Assembly (NCBI GenBank): GCA_023055355.1
Contig: JALJCS010000007.1
Location: 2,398,001-2,462,000 of the forward strand
Reading direction: 5' to 3'
DNA: 64,000 nucleotides
From: Agelaius tricolor
Lineage: Eukaryota; Chordata; Aves; Passeriformes; Icteridae
A model generated the notes under the pieces. The model did not search any database, was not told the DNA's origin, and saw only the letters and a program-made list of their open reading frames with translations. A program made the position numbers and the translations under genes. Positions 35,813 through 47,549 of this stretch are shown here, piece by piece; positions within the stretch are counted from its first letter, which is position 1; each line of letters opens with the position of its first letter.

Positions 35813-36137
35813 CTGCATGCAAGGAATGGTTCAATTTGGTTCCAATCTACAACTCCAACATAAAATTTATTTGATTTAAGAAGTCACTTTTTGCTGTTCA
35901 GCCCTTTGACTGAATGAGGTCTTCCCATACACGATTTTTCCTGGGTGCCTTTGGAGGATCCAAAGCAAAAATCATCATTGTGGAGGTTTTCTCCACCCCT
36001 GTGAGTGTGAGGAAACTTTTCATTACTATTGATTTACAGTGCTCCTAAGGGATCTTGGAAAGCTGAATGATAACTACTGGCAAAGCACTTCAAAATCCAC
36101 CCAGGGACAATGCCATAAAAGCAGGAAAACCCATGGA

Positions 36138-36455
36138 TTTATGGAATGGTTTGGGTTGGAAGAGACCTCAACGCCCACCCAGTGCCACCTCTGCCATGGC
36201 AGGGGCACCTCCCACTGTCCCAGGCTGCTCCAGCCCCAGTGTCCAACCTGGCCTTGGGCACTGCCAGGGATGCAGGGGCAGCCCCAGCTGCTCTGGGAAT
36301 TCCATCCCAGCCCCTGCCCACCCTGCCAGGGAACAATTCCTGCCCAAAATCCCATCTTACACTGCCCTCCATCTGTTCAAAGCCATTCCCTGTGTCCTGT
36401 CACTCCATTCCTTTTAAATTGTCTCTCGCCAGCCTTCTTGGAGCCCCTTTAGGTC
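36138..36455 (-). mobile_element. CR1 LINE 3' fragment
   Basis: Reverse of the CR1 tail (ATGGAATGGTTTGGGTTGG) followed by the usual body. It ends shortly before the family A LTR at 36503. Confidence 0.9.
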
Positions 36456-36502
36456 CTGGAATTATTATAATTATTATTTCTAATCCCAGAAATTACACGG
36501 AT

Positions 36503-36962
36503 TGATGCCTTGTGCAGGCTGCCCTAGAGCAGAGGCTGGGCAGAGCTAAAGAATAAAGCAGGGATTGATTCAAAGCATCTCCTCCATGGATGCACCTTGG
36601 GCAGCACCAGAGCCCAGCCAGGGCTGCACCCAAGATGAACCAAAATGGCCCCAAAATGCACGGCCGGGCACAGGCTCTGTCCCTGGGATCAGTTCTGCTC
36701 CATTTGCATCTTGCAGTTCATTGTCCCATCCCAGCTTTAGCCCCTGCAGTCCCACCCTGCTTGTTTTTCTCTCTCCAGCCCACGGGGTTTGTGCTCTGGG
36801 GCTGAGATTTGGATCATTTGTCCTTGGTGCCCAGCTGGAGCAGGAATTGTTTTGTCTCCCTGCTCTGTGCACAGAGCTCAGCATCCCAGAATGTGAACCC
36901 AGACCCACACACTGAAGCAGCACAGAATGTGAAAAACAGAAAAGCTCAAACCTGAGGCATCA
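36503..36962 (-). mobile_element. Solo LTR, family A, full length with target duplication
   Basis: The element is 460 bp with TGATGCC at one end and GGCATCA at the other. It is flanked by a 4-bp duplication, GGAT, at 36499-36502 and 36963-36966. It has the same length as the copy at 5338-5797, so those ends are the true element ends. Confidence 0.92.
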
Positions 36963-36966
36963 GGAT

Positions 36967-39900
36967 CAGCAACAAATCTTTCTAAAAATCAGGGAACACA
37001 GCAGGAGGATCTGAGGCTGAATTGCTTATCCCATACCCTGGGCCACCAGAGGAACGAATGGAGCAGTGGATGTGCCAATGACTGCACAATTATTATAGGA
37101 AGAGGTTTTATGGCAAACCCCTCATTCTCCCACAACCTCAGGCATCAAGTGCCTACCCACAAACTCATCTCCTGCTCCACATGGAAAGTGCTGTTGGAAT
37201 GAAATCAGAAATTAAAATGTCCAGGTCTCTGTCACCCAGAATTTCATTCTTCACCCATGGCCACCTAATATTCCACTGCTCATGCAACACTGGCTTAAAA
37301 TGGCCGCATTTGTTCTCCCCAAAATCCAAAGGAAGGGGCACAGGAAATTTCTGAAGGTTCTGAGGTGATCCCCACACAACATCCAGACCTCAGATCCAAG
37401 ACTGATTCCAGCAAAACAGCTTAACCTAAAATATTCATTTAATGATACACAGGCACAAAATAAATGATTGGCTTTGTCGTGCCTTCCCACCCTTCGATGG
37501 CAGCTGGTAATTAAATACTGAAGAATTTTCAAGCTGAAAAAATTCAAGCAGGGAACTTCCAGGGCACTTCCTCCTTTTTAAAGTGCAACGCTCACCAAAT
37601 CCAGTTTCAAAGAATTATTTTGATTTTTCTGCTCGTAGTGACGCAAACGAGACCGAGGCCATCTGCAGCCACCCAAGAAATTTCAAGTGCATTCCAAGAC
37701 AACCCAGCCCCAAAGTGCTGATGAAAAAAACATGTGCAGCCACTGCAAAAAAAAAAAAAATGCTCAAATCTCCCTCCAGTCTGGGAAATTACAACGAGAA
37801 TTTAACAGAGAATTTATCTCTGTGCAGAGCTCTAAGATCCATTTAGGCCTTGAAGTTTTAATTATTTTTGACTCGTGGGCATGATCCAGTGAAGATTTCC
37901 TTTGAAGCCTGCTAGGAGCATTGCAATACACAGATTATTCTGTTTTTATTGGATGAAATAATTGGTGGCTGGTGTTACAGGACAGCGATGCCACGTTCCT
38001 GGCTAAATGCCAAGGTGCAGCTCCCTTCTGCCTCTCTAAAACTGCGCTGTGGTTGCATTTAGAAATGGCAATGGGCATGTTCCAGCCTGAAGCTTTGCCT
38101 GGATACACTTAGGTTTAAGGAATATTCTCATTCACTTGAAAAATGTAGAATCCCACTTTGTTTGAGAGAATAAATCGAGAAATGTGCACCTGGATTTTTA
38201 AAGGTTAATCCAACAAGGAACAACTTTTTCTGAAAGACTTCAAAGACTTTCCAAGACCTTGAGACCAAAAAGTGGTCAAAAACCTCAGCACAGGTCCAGT
38301 CACAAAATATTACATGCAAATTTAATATATTAATTATCTTACATCATAAGAAGAACCTTACTGATTATTCTTTTTCTTCTCCTTCCCTTTTTTTGGTAAG
38401 AAGTTGACCATTACAACATTCACCATCTTCTTCCTTACACCTCCCACTGAATCTAATTTCAGATTTTAGGCTTGGCATCTGAAATCCTGCATTTTACTAG
38501 GAATTCTTGTCCTATTCTAATTGTCCCACATGTCCTGGCCTACAGTGACAATTAGGAAAAGAGAGTGAACAAAATGAACCTGTAGGGCTTAAAGTTAAAG
38601 ATTTACAAAGTTCCTCAGTTCAGTAGGGAAGTTATTTATTTTCAGTTCCACCTACACCTCCCAATCCTTGCCTTTCAGAATCTGAATTTATCAAGATGTG
38701 TTATTAGACAAAATGATAATTTTAAGGGCACAAGGATCTACAAATTTTGCTGAAGAAGAAATCCTGAGTGATATGTCCTGGTCTGCTTTAAATCTGCTTA
38801 TTCACACAAATCTTAAAAAAGTGAAAAGAAAAATCCTGTGATTTTCTTAAATCTTATGATGAAATAAATAGAAAAATGCTGTAGATTCAATCCTATCTAC
38901 AGAATTAAAAATCAAAAGTCATGTTTTCTACGTTCAAATAATAATTTATTTATAGAACTCATTCTTGCTTTTAGTGATTTATTAAAGGTCCTGTTCTCAA
39001 CAGATGTAATTAGATGGAAAAAAAAAAAAAGAGTAAAAATGGTGTATAAAATAAACTCTTATTCATCTACTCATCTCCAGTAGAGGAAACCACTCTGGGC
39101 CAGGCTTTTCCCACCAAGGAAAAGATCTTGTAAAATGGGCTTGGGGCAATCAACTCTTTTCTTCCTACAACTCTTCTGTTCGTATTAAAATTTCACTTCA
39201 TTTTGATGGAACCCATTTTTAAAATAATTATTTCAGATCCAGTGAGGATTTAGATTGTCCATATGCAACTATCCGCACTGGAAATACATGAAAAATTAAT
39301 TATCTTAATTTAAATAGTTGGATGGTCACTAATTTAGACAGGTGTCCTAAACCCCCAAGGCTTTAAGATAAAAAAAATAAAACAAAACCTAAAAAAAAAT
39401 CCACAGTAAACAGCAACCATTTATACCTTCAAATCAAAGACTCTTCTCAAAGAGACTTCCCAGAAAAGTTAAAAAAGCAAATAAAACTTTCTTCCTATAT
39501 TCACAATTTCCAATTTAATCAAACAAAAATGAAATTTTTGGATGGTAGAAATGAGATACTTTTCAATGTAAAACTGGCACCTTAAGATATGACCCAGCTT
39601 TTTTTTCCTCTTTTATTGGCAATGAGCAATCATCAATCATGAGCCAGTTTTCAGTTTTTAACAGAAAGATGGAAAATAAATGAATTAATTTAAAAAAATG
39701 AAAATGCCACCCCCAGTAATGAATCATAATCCTTACAGAGGAAGGACCATCAACTGGAATAATCAATATAAATGTAAATATTGAACATAAAAAATTGGGA
39801 ATGTTTGGGATGTGGCTCAGGCCTAACTTTGTCTGCTTTTATTTACCCTTATTTCAACTCCCGATTGCCACTTCAAAGGGCAAATAAGCAATTTCACTGG

Positions 39901-40121
39901 ATCAAATGGTCAATTTTGCTCCAAATTGTCATTTCTGATATTCTGACATTTGCTGTGCCTTGTTTTCAAAACCTGGGCCTGTTTAATGAGAGTTGGCCAC
40001 GCAGCACTAAACTGTTTATTCTGGGGTTCTTGTGCACCTGCCATTTATCCTCAACCTGCAAAATACTTCTAGCACCTGTCATTATATACATTAATTATTA
40101 TGTAATTCATACATAATAATT
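36967..40121. other. Unique intronic sequence
   Basis: No exon and no confident repeat are seen. The stretches about 37600-37720 and 37880-38110 are repeat-free and moderately GC-rich with CpGs, and might be conserved; this cannot be tested here. Confidence 0.4.
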
Positions 40122-41019
40122 AGTAACTTTTAAAGGGATTCCTCGGCTTGCACTCGACATCCTGAGCTCTGTCACAACTCAGGGCCTCCATGGCAGCTCC
40201 CAAAACCCCCTCCAAAGACCCAGAATTGTGCCTGGTGCATCATTAACAACCAAGGAGAGGAAAGGATGCACTGCAAAGCCTCTGCTTTTGGTTTTTCAGC
40301 CAAAAAATTGTTCTACAAAATAACTGGAGGCCAGGACAACCCATACAAAGTCTACAGATTTCCATATTCAGTGCCGCGACGAAAATTCCCAAAATTCCAC
40401 TGAGCAGAAACCCCCACATCCTTCATGAAAAATCAGATTTTTCAGCCCAGTGCTGACAGCTCTCCAGCACAGCTCACACCTTGCCTTGCCTCCAGAAAAG
40501 CAAGGCCGTATTTGAAATAAAAAACCCAATATTTGGGCAGGTAATTCTGTACAGTAATTCATATGTAATTTCTATATAATAATTAGTAACTTTTAAAGGG
40601 ATTCCTCAGCTTGCACTTGACATCCTGAGCTCTGTCACAACTCAAGGCCTCCATGGCAGCTCCCAAAACCCCCTCCAAAGACCCAGAATTGTGCCTGGTG
40701 CATCATTAACAACCAAGGAGAGGAAAGGATGCACTGCAAAGCCTCTGCTTTTGGCTTTTTAGCCAAAAAATTATTCTACAAAACAACTGGAGGCCAGGAC
40801 AACCCCTCCCACCCCAGAGAAAGTCGACAAATTTCCATATTCAGCACTGTGATGAAAAACACCTTCCCTTCCAAACCCACCGAGCAGAAACCCCCACATC
40901 CTTCATGAAAAATCAGATTTTTCAGCCCAGTGCTGACAGCTCTCCAGCACAGCTCACACCTTGCCTTGCCTCTAGAAAAGCAAGGCCGTATTTGAAATAA
41001 AAAACCCAATATTTGGGCG
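40122..41019. repeat. Tandem segmental duplication, 463-bp period
   Basis: AGTAACTTTTAAAGGGATTC starts copies at 40122 and 40585. Both contain ACCCAGAATTGTGCCTGGTG, CTCCAGCACAGCTCACACCT and end near AAAACCCAATATTTGGGC. The copies differ by scattered substitutions and a small indel near 40370/40850. Confidence 0.96.
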
Positions 41020-41540
41020 GGGTGCTGGGGCTCCTTTGAAGGAACATGACCCGCTCGGCGCCGCGGCGCGTTAAGGAGCCTGATTGAACATCGCTGCTAA
41101 TTAAGAGCTCTCGTTGTTTGGCAGGACCACCAGAGAACCTCCTGCACTTGTTCATGCCAGCAGCACCTCCTGCAGAAATTAACTCTTGATGAGAGCAGCC
41201 GGGGGGCCCAGCTGGGTCCCCCCAGTGCACAAATGAAGCGTAATGAGAGCGCTGGCGGCTGCCGAGGGGAGGGAGGCTATTCGTGACCTCTCCTTAAAAA
41301 CCAGAGTATACTCTTACATTGACTTAATTTTCTGCACTGGGGGGAGATAACACAGCTGGGGACTGTGTGAGCAGGGCTGAGGATCGCGGGGGAGGACTGA
41401 GAATCAGAATTATTAGGGAGTAATTTGGTAAGAATTATCTTATTAGGCGGGCTGAGATATAATCCTGTTCTCAGGGCTTTCGAAAATCAATAAATATTAT
41501 TCAGCTATCAGGCCCCTGGAAGAAAATTTCACAACAAAAG
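41020..41540. promoter_or_regulatory. Candidate conserved regulatory element, CpG-rich core
   Basis: It begins next to the duplication. It holds a CpG cluster (CTCGGCGCCGCGGCGCG at about 41054-41070) and homeodomain-type sites (GCTAATTAAGAGC, TTAAGGAGCC, TCTTATTAGGCGGG). It is repeat-free in an otherwise AT-rich intron. The enhancer role is inferred from composition only. Confidence 0.35.
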
Positions 41541-42122
41541 CTAAAGTTGGAGGAGGTTTTGTGAAGAAAAAAAAAAAAAAAAGAAAAAACAGAGCAGGTT
41601 ATTAGAACTGATTTGATATTTTGTTTCTAAATCTTCAGGATGTGTTCAGCAGTGCAGCTTCATAATATTCAAAGAGAACATGCCACGTGTACAAACAGCC
41701 CTGCTTACCCTATAAAACACAAATAAAATACAAACCCACTCCCCCTCAGTGCCAGCACTGCAGTGTCCAGCACTGGTGACAAATTCCTGTCACCTCTGCT
41801 GCCACCCTGCAGGTGACCATGGTTGTCCACCTGGACAGGGGCTCCCTGAGGACCTGGCACGAAGCACCTGGAAGGGCAATGGCAGCACCTGCCTTAACTT
41901 GGCTGTTAGGAGCTGAAGCACACGGAGATCACAAAATAATTACTAATATTTTAAAACATTCGTGTTGGCTCTTGTTCCAGAATCCCTGAGGCTGGAAAAG
42001 AGTTTCAAGACCATGGAGTGCCAGCTGTGCCCCATGCCCAGAGCACCCAGTGCCACCTGCAGGGGACACCTGCAGGGCTGGGCACTGCAAAGCTCCCTGG
42101 GCAGCCCCTGCCAAGGCCTGAG

Positions 42123-42710
42123 GTGGGGGTACCAGCTGTGGCTTTCTCTGGGTCTGGATTGAAGGCACTTGAGATGGTGTTTCATGTTCAGACTCAGGTG
42201 TTTATTATTTCATATCAGTAAAACAGTCTCACTGCTGTGAGTTCAGCAGCTTTTCATCAGAAGGCACAAAATGGCCAACAATCTTGGTACAAGGACTTTT
42301 AAGACTGAACTCTCCAATGAAGAACTGACACCTGAATTATTTTCCCTTTTAACCCAATAACTGATCCCACAGAGCTGCAATGGGGACTTTTCTGCCCAAT
42401 TACAAAATGCCACCCAAACCCATGGAGAAGAAGGAGGAAGAAGAAGCATGAAGAAGAGACCCAGGACAACACCCTGTGCCCTCCATCTTGCTGCCATCCA
42501 CAACACACTAAAAACCCCAATCCTCAATTTCTCAGCAAGTGATGCACCTGCACTGCTCTCTGTAATCTATTTCACACTTTTGTGGATTCCAGTCTGTCTT
42601 GAAGTCTGGGAAACTTTCTCCATGGATAAGGGTCAGAGTCAGTGCTGCCCTGGGGGTCCGGGCACCCCAGAGCAGACACAGAAATATTCCCGGTGCCCTG
42701 GGTTTCCACA
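42123..42710 (-). mobile_element. Solo LTR, family C, nested in CR1 with 7-bp target duplication
   Basis: The insert is 588 bp and is flanked by GCCTGAG at 42116-42122 and 42711-42717. On the minus strand it starts TGTGGAAACCC, contains TGTCTGCTCTGGGGTGCC and an AATAAACACC poly(A) signal, and ends near GGTACCCCCAC. A target duplication of about 6 bp is usual for class II (ERVK-like) elements; a 7-bp match allows one chance base. Confidence 0.92.
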
Positions 42711-42912
42711 GCCTGAGCTCCCTTGCCATGGGCAAATTGCTGCTGCTGTCCAAGCTGAGCCTGCCCTGGCCCAGCCTGAGGCCGTTCCCTCTGCTCCTGT
42801 CCCTGTGCCCTGGGAGCAGAGCCCGACCCCCCCGGCTGTGCCCTCCTGGCAGGGACTTGTGCAGAGCCACAAGGGCCCCTGAGCCTCCTTTGCTCCAGCC
42901 CCAGCCCCTGCC

Positions 42913-43200
42913 CAGCTCCCTCAGGGATTCTCCAGCCCCTGCCCAGCTCCCTCAGGGATTCTGCAGCCCCTGCCCGGCTCCCTCAGGGATTCTGCAGCCC
43001 CTGCCCAGCTCCCTCAGGGATTCTGCAGCCCCTGCCCAGCTCCCTCAGGGATTCTCCAGCCCCTGCCCAGCTCCCTCAGGGATTCTCCAGCCCCTGCCCA
43101 GCTCCCTCAGGGATTCCCCAGCCCCTGCCCAGCTCCCTCAGGGATTCTCCAGCCCCTGCCCAGCTCCCTCAGGGATTCTCCAGCCCCTGCCCAGCTCCGT
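42913..43200. repeat. 31-bp minisatellite x 9-10, CR1-derived
   Basis: Units start at 42913, 42944 and every 31 bp to about 43192, each CAGCTCCCTCAGGGATTCTS plus CAGCCCCTGCC. Because 31 is not a multiple of 3, it produces a long spurious open frame. Confidence 0.96.
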
Positions 43201-43220
43201 TCCCTGCCCTGGACACGCTC

Positions 43221-45000
43221 CAGCCCCTCCAGGGCTCTCCTGCAGGAGCAGAACTGGGCCCAGCCCTGGAGGGGCCCCAGCACAGAGGGACAATCCCTGC
43301 CCTGCTCCTGATAATCACTTCCCTACTCCCTACTCCTCCATTTCTAATTAAGCAGCAAGCAGAAATAACCACATACAGAAATAATTACCTATGCAAAGTG
43401 CTTGAGTGCACCCTTCTGTTCTAGACACTATCAATCAGATATGACAAAAAAATGTGAAAAGGCTGTGATGAATGGAAACAATCATTTCCCTCCGTTTAAA
43501 AAATGCATTTTTAAAACAATTCAGTCCTTGTACTTCTCCCCCCCTCCCACCTTCTGCCTTTGGTTACATCTTGTGTGAAGCCTTAACTTCAAGGTAGCTC
43601 TGGTAGAAAAATCTGAGAGAGGGCAAAAGGTATTTGCTTGCTTTCAAAAGAAGTGAAAATCAGAACATAAAAGAAATTTTTCATGAAGTGCCCAAGGAAG
43701 GACATCTTTACATGTGTTTCACTACACGGTAAAAACCACCAGAAACAAATACTTGGGCACATGGACAAGAAATGTAAACTGCAGATGTTTTATGGGACTG
43801 AGAAGTTCATAATATACATCCTTGCTTGATTATTATTTAATTTCTTCATTCCAAGATGATTTTTACTTCAGGAAAGTAACCCAAGATTCAAGCTGAACTA
43901 AGATTAAGGATGCCTCCCTCAGGGGTCAGCACATTTAGAGGGCACCCAAATTAATCACAATATTCACCTTTCAGTACCAGGTTTTCCTCTGGATTAAGAA
44001 GCTGCTCTCTCTCCCATTCCTATCCCAAACTAAACTCCATACCATGGAATATTTTTGCCTTGCTTTATCCATAAACCTCCTCAGCTTATAGAATAAAGAA
44101 ATTATACCTGAACCCTGAGTAACTGCAGTTTAACACTGCACACAAATCACCTTTTAACAAGGAACTTCCATTCAAACCCTTTCCATTTTCCACCAGTGTT
44201 AGGAAATTGTATTTGTTATGACTCCTCCACCTTTTCTGCATGGGAGAAAAGGGGGAAGGAAAAGCTGCACCCTGAATCCCAAGACTTCAGTTTGGAGCAT
44301 AATTATGTGGCACAGTAGGCTTCAAATTTCCTCAAACACACCCTTTTTTTCCAAAATCACCAACTGCTGAGTGCTCAAAGGCTCAGTTAAAGGTATCTTT
44401 AAGCCATCTGTTGGCTTTGGGAAGGAGGAGATTCCAGGCTCCCCACACAACCAGTCATTCCCTCTCCGATGGGAAACAGCTGGGTCCGGGCTGAAAAAAG
44501 GGATATTCCACAACCTGGAAGGGTTACAAGAAAGAACAGGCTTAAAACAAGATTTCTGCACAAACATAAGAGGCAGGGAGTTGAGAAAGGAGAAATTCAG
44601 ACCCTGGCTAGAGCGGCAGACATCAAAAATACAGCGCAGAGCTCGCAGAGAGGACTGAAAAGAGCTTTTTAATGCCAAAAAAGGGCTCCAGGTGAAACTG
44701 GGGTGCTCCATATCACGGCCTGGGTTGGGGCATCCTGCTGCACTTGGCTCACACACCATTTTTCACAGTCAGAATGCCACTTAAATAGCAATTACAGCCT
44801 CAGTTCATCAAGTAATTCCTACCAGAATTGATGGTGAGAAAACCAACGCAAAGCCAATGAGCAAACTCGGTGTGGATCCCTCGGTGTCAAAATTCTCTCT
44901 AAAATTCAGAGAGATTGTTTTTCTTCAATAATCCATTGTGGAAAAAAAAACCACAAACAACTCCAATAAAATGAAACTCTGAGGGAAACTTCCCTACTAA
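43221..45000. other. Unique intronic sequence
   Basis: No exon or confident repeat is seen. Two opposed open frames near 44322-44759 have no recognisable family. Confidence 0.4.
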
Positions 45001-45004
45001 ATCT

Positions 45005-45075
45005 TGTGGCCCAGTGGCAACGCCGTGGTTAAAGGGCTCTGCTCTGACTGGTGAAAGGTTCATTTCTTCTGAATT
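45005..45075 (+). repeat. Possible ancient tRNA-derived SINE (MIR-like) remnant
   Basis: The stretch GTGGTTAAAGGGCTCTGCTC and TGACTGGTGAAAGGTTCA resembles the box A to box B part of a MIR-type SINE. It is short and degenerate, so chance similarity is possible. Confidence 0.35.
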
Positions 45076-45294
45076 TTAATTCCTCCCTACATCAAAGGCA
45101 GTGTCTTTCCATCTAACAACCCTCGATGGATTTCTTTCCCATGAACTCATCTGTGCTGTGATTTTATTGCATTTAAGGAGCAATTTTATGTCTTTATATA
45201 CTCTGTCATCGGAAAAGGTAAACTTTATATGCACACAATGCTCATTAGAAATCCCTCACGTCTCCTTTGGAACTGGTTCCTCTCACTCTGACAG

Positions 45295-45968
45295 TCCCAA
45301 AATCCCAAAATGGGCTGGCTTGGAAAGGACACTAAAGCTCATCCAGTTCCATGGGCAGGGACACTTTCCATTACCCCAGGCTGCTCCAAATAAAAGCACT
45401 TTTTCTGATGGGAACTTGCCATTATTATAAAAAGTGCAATTGTTTTATTCAATCATATACACCCTTAAAGCGACTTAAGGTTGCAAAACAAAAAGAGGTG
45501 AAGACAACGAACCGAGGGGTTGGTTCTGTCACCAAAATCCCAAAATGGGGGTTGGGTTGGAAGGGACATTAAATCTCACCCAGTTCCATGGGCAGGGACA
45601 CTTTCCATTACCCCAGGCTGCTCCAAATAAAAGCACTTTTTCTGATGGTAACTTGCCCTTATTATAAAAAGTATGGTTTTATTCAATTATGTACATAGCT
45701 AAAGAGACTTTAAGTTGCAAAACAAAAAGAGGTGAAGACAATGAATCGAGGGGTTGGTTTTGTCACCAAAATCCCAAAATGGATTGGGTTGGAAGGGACA
45801 TTAAAGCTCATCCAGTTCCATGGGCAAGGACACTTTCCACTCTCCAAATAAAAGCATTTTTTCTGATGGTAACTCACCATAATTATAAAAAGTATGATTG
45901 TTTTTTCAATTATATACACACCTAAAGTGACTTTAAGTTGTAAAACAAAAAGAGGTGAAGAGAATGAA
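45295..45968. repeat. CR1-derived tandem triplication, about 236-bp unit
   Basis: CCAAAATCCCAAAATGG begins units at about 45297, 45533 and 45768. Each unit has a minus-strand CR1 tail (CATCCAGTTCCATGGGCAGG) followed by unrelated AT-rich sequence containing AAAACAAAAAGAGGTGAAGA. Fragments of each CR1 tail were thus amplified together with flank. Confidence 0.9.
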
Positions 45969-46271
45969 TCAAGAGGTGAGAAAAAGCTGCTCAACAGCCA
46001 ACACAAAAGAACATTTAGAACCCTAAAATTGCAGAGTGCCAGGAGCCATGACCCAGACACAGGAAGGGAAACAGGATCAAGGAGGAGTTCAGGGGGCTGA
46101 GAAGTTCAAGAATTGATGGTCTAAAGGGAGATTCTGCCTTTTCTTGTCTGCTGTAACCGACTTAAACACAGGGACCGCGACAGCTCTGAACTATAAACAA
46201 CACTATCAATCACTTCTATAAACTATTCACAATTTCCTCATCACAACACTTTGGTTTTCTTAAGGCTCAGT

Positions 46272-46545
46272 GGCAGAATCACTGGGGCTGGCCCAGCCCT
46301 GCCAGCCCATGCAGTGCCAGCAGTGCCCCATGGGCACCTTGTCCCCAGCCCAGAGCACTCAGTGCCACCTGCAGGGGACACCTGCAGGGCTGGGCACTGC
46401 AAAGCTCCCTGGGCAGCCCCTGCCAAGGCCTGAGCTCCCTTGCCATGGGCAAATTGCTGCTGCTGGCCAAGCTGAGCCTGCCCTGGCCCAGCCTGAGGCC
46501 GTTCCCTCTGCTCCTGTCCCTGTGCCCTGGGAGCAGAGCCACAAG
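46272..46545 (-). mobile_element. CR1 LINE 3' fragment, uninterrupted
   Basis: It reads continuously through the point where the 41975-43220 copy is split, which proves the insertion site there. Confidence 0.9.
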
Positions 46546-47549
46546 AGATCATAAACTGAAATAATTTTAGATGTGAATTTCTTTTTTTTCTCTTTATGTG
46601 AAGCTATTATTAGATTCAGAGCAAATATTAGCAGGTGAATATGGACATTACATTCATTCCTGACAGCTCCAACACCTACATTTAAATTAAATATTCAAAT
46701 TATAGACATATACGGTTGGATTCATAAGGTTCTATCTACATAAGGCAAGCTTCCTGAAAGGAAAACCTCCAAAATTAGAGCACATCTGAACTCCATAAAA
46801 GACTTCACTACTCTTTCAGGGAGCAGTGCAGTCAAATTTAGACATTTATAGGCTTTGGGGGACAAATTCTACCTGAAAGAGTTTGAACTCTTGCAATCCA
46901 AACGTGAATCCAAATTTTTTATTGTTGTAAAATCGTTATATGCATATTGTACTCATGAAAGTTAAAGTAGGAAAGGTGAATAGCTGTAAAATGTTTAATT
47001 TCCTGATATTTTTAATTGTGATGGTTTAATGAATCTACAAGTAAAAAGTGGATTATAATTAAAATTTCTGTTGCATTTTCATATAAAGCACACAGTATAT
47101 ATTTTAAGTTAATCCACACACTAAAAAAAATTCCATTTTTGCGCTTGACTTTTTAAAATCCTACAAACACACCATGCTGTTAAATACCAAAAGCTATTAC
47201 CAAACCATCAGAGGTTTGTTTTCAAATTAAAAGAATCATTTCAGCAAGGTGCAGCTGCAACTCAGTGACACTTTCTCAATATCTGCAATACTTTTTTTTT
47301 ATTAGATGTCCTTATCCTGCTCTTGCTATAACATTTCCCCACTGAAGTCTCCTGCCCTTTTGTGGAGATCCAAATAAAACATATGATTTATCCATAATGG
47401 TCCAGCACCAGCACATCCCACGCTGGCAGGTTTTTTCCATGGGTATTTATTTTGTTTTAGCAACGCCGAAAACGCCACAAGTAAGAAAAGAAGAAAAAAA
47501 AAATAAATCAAATTACTCCGTGCTCCTGACTGCTCTCACTCCTCTGGCG
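46546..47549. other. Unique AT-rich intronic sequence
   Basis: No gene or recognised repeat is seen. Confidence 0.4.

Larger units (their letters stand above)
41975..43220 (-). mobile_element. CR1 LINE fragment split by an LTR
   Basis: CR1 sequence at 41975-42122 continues at 42711. The uninterrupted equivalent is at 46272-46545, where CCAAGGCCTGAGCTCCC is continuous. Confidence 0.92.

Noticed and set aside
42599..43351. Plus-strand open frame of 250 codons
   Set aside because: It is made of CR1 and LTR sequence and the 31-bp minisatellite, giving a low-complexity proline/serine-rich translation.
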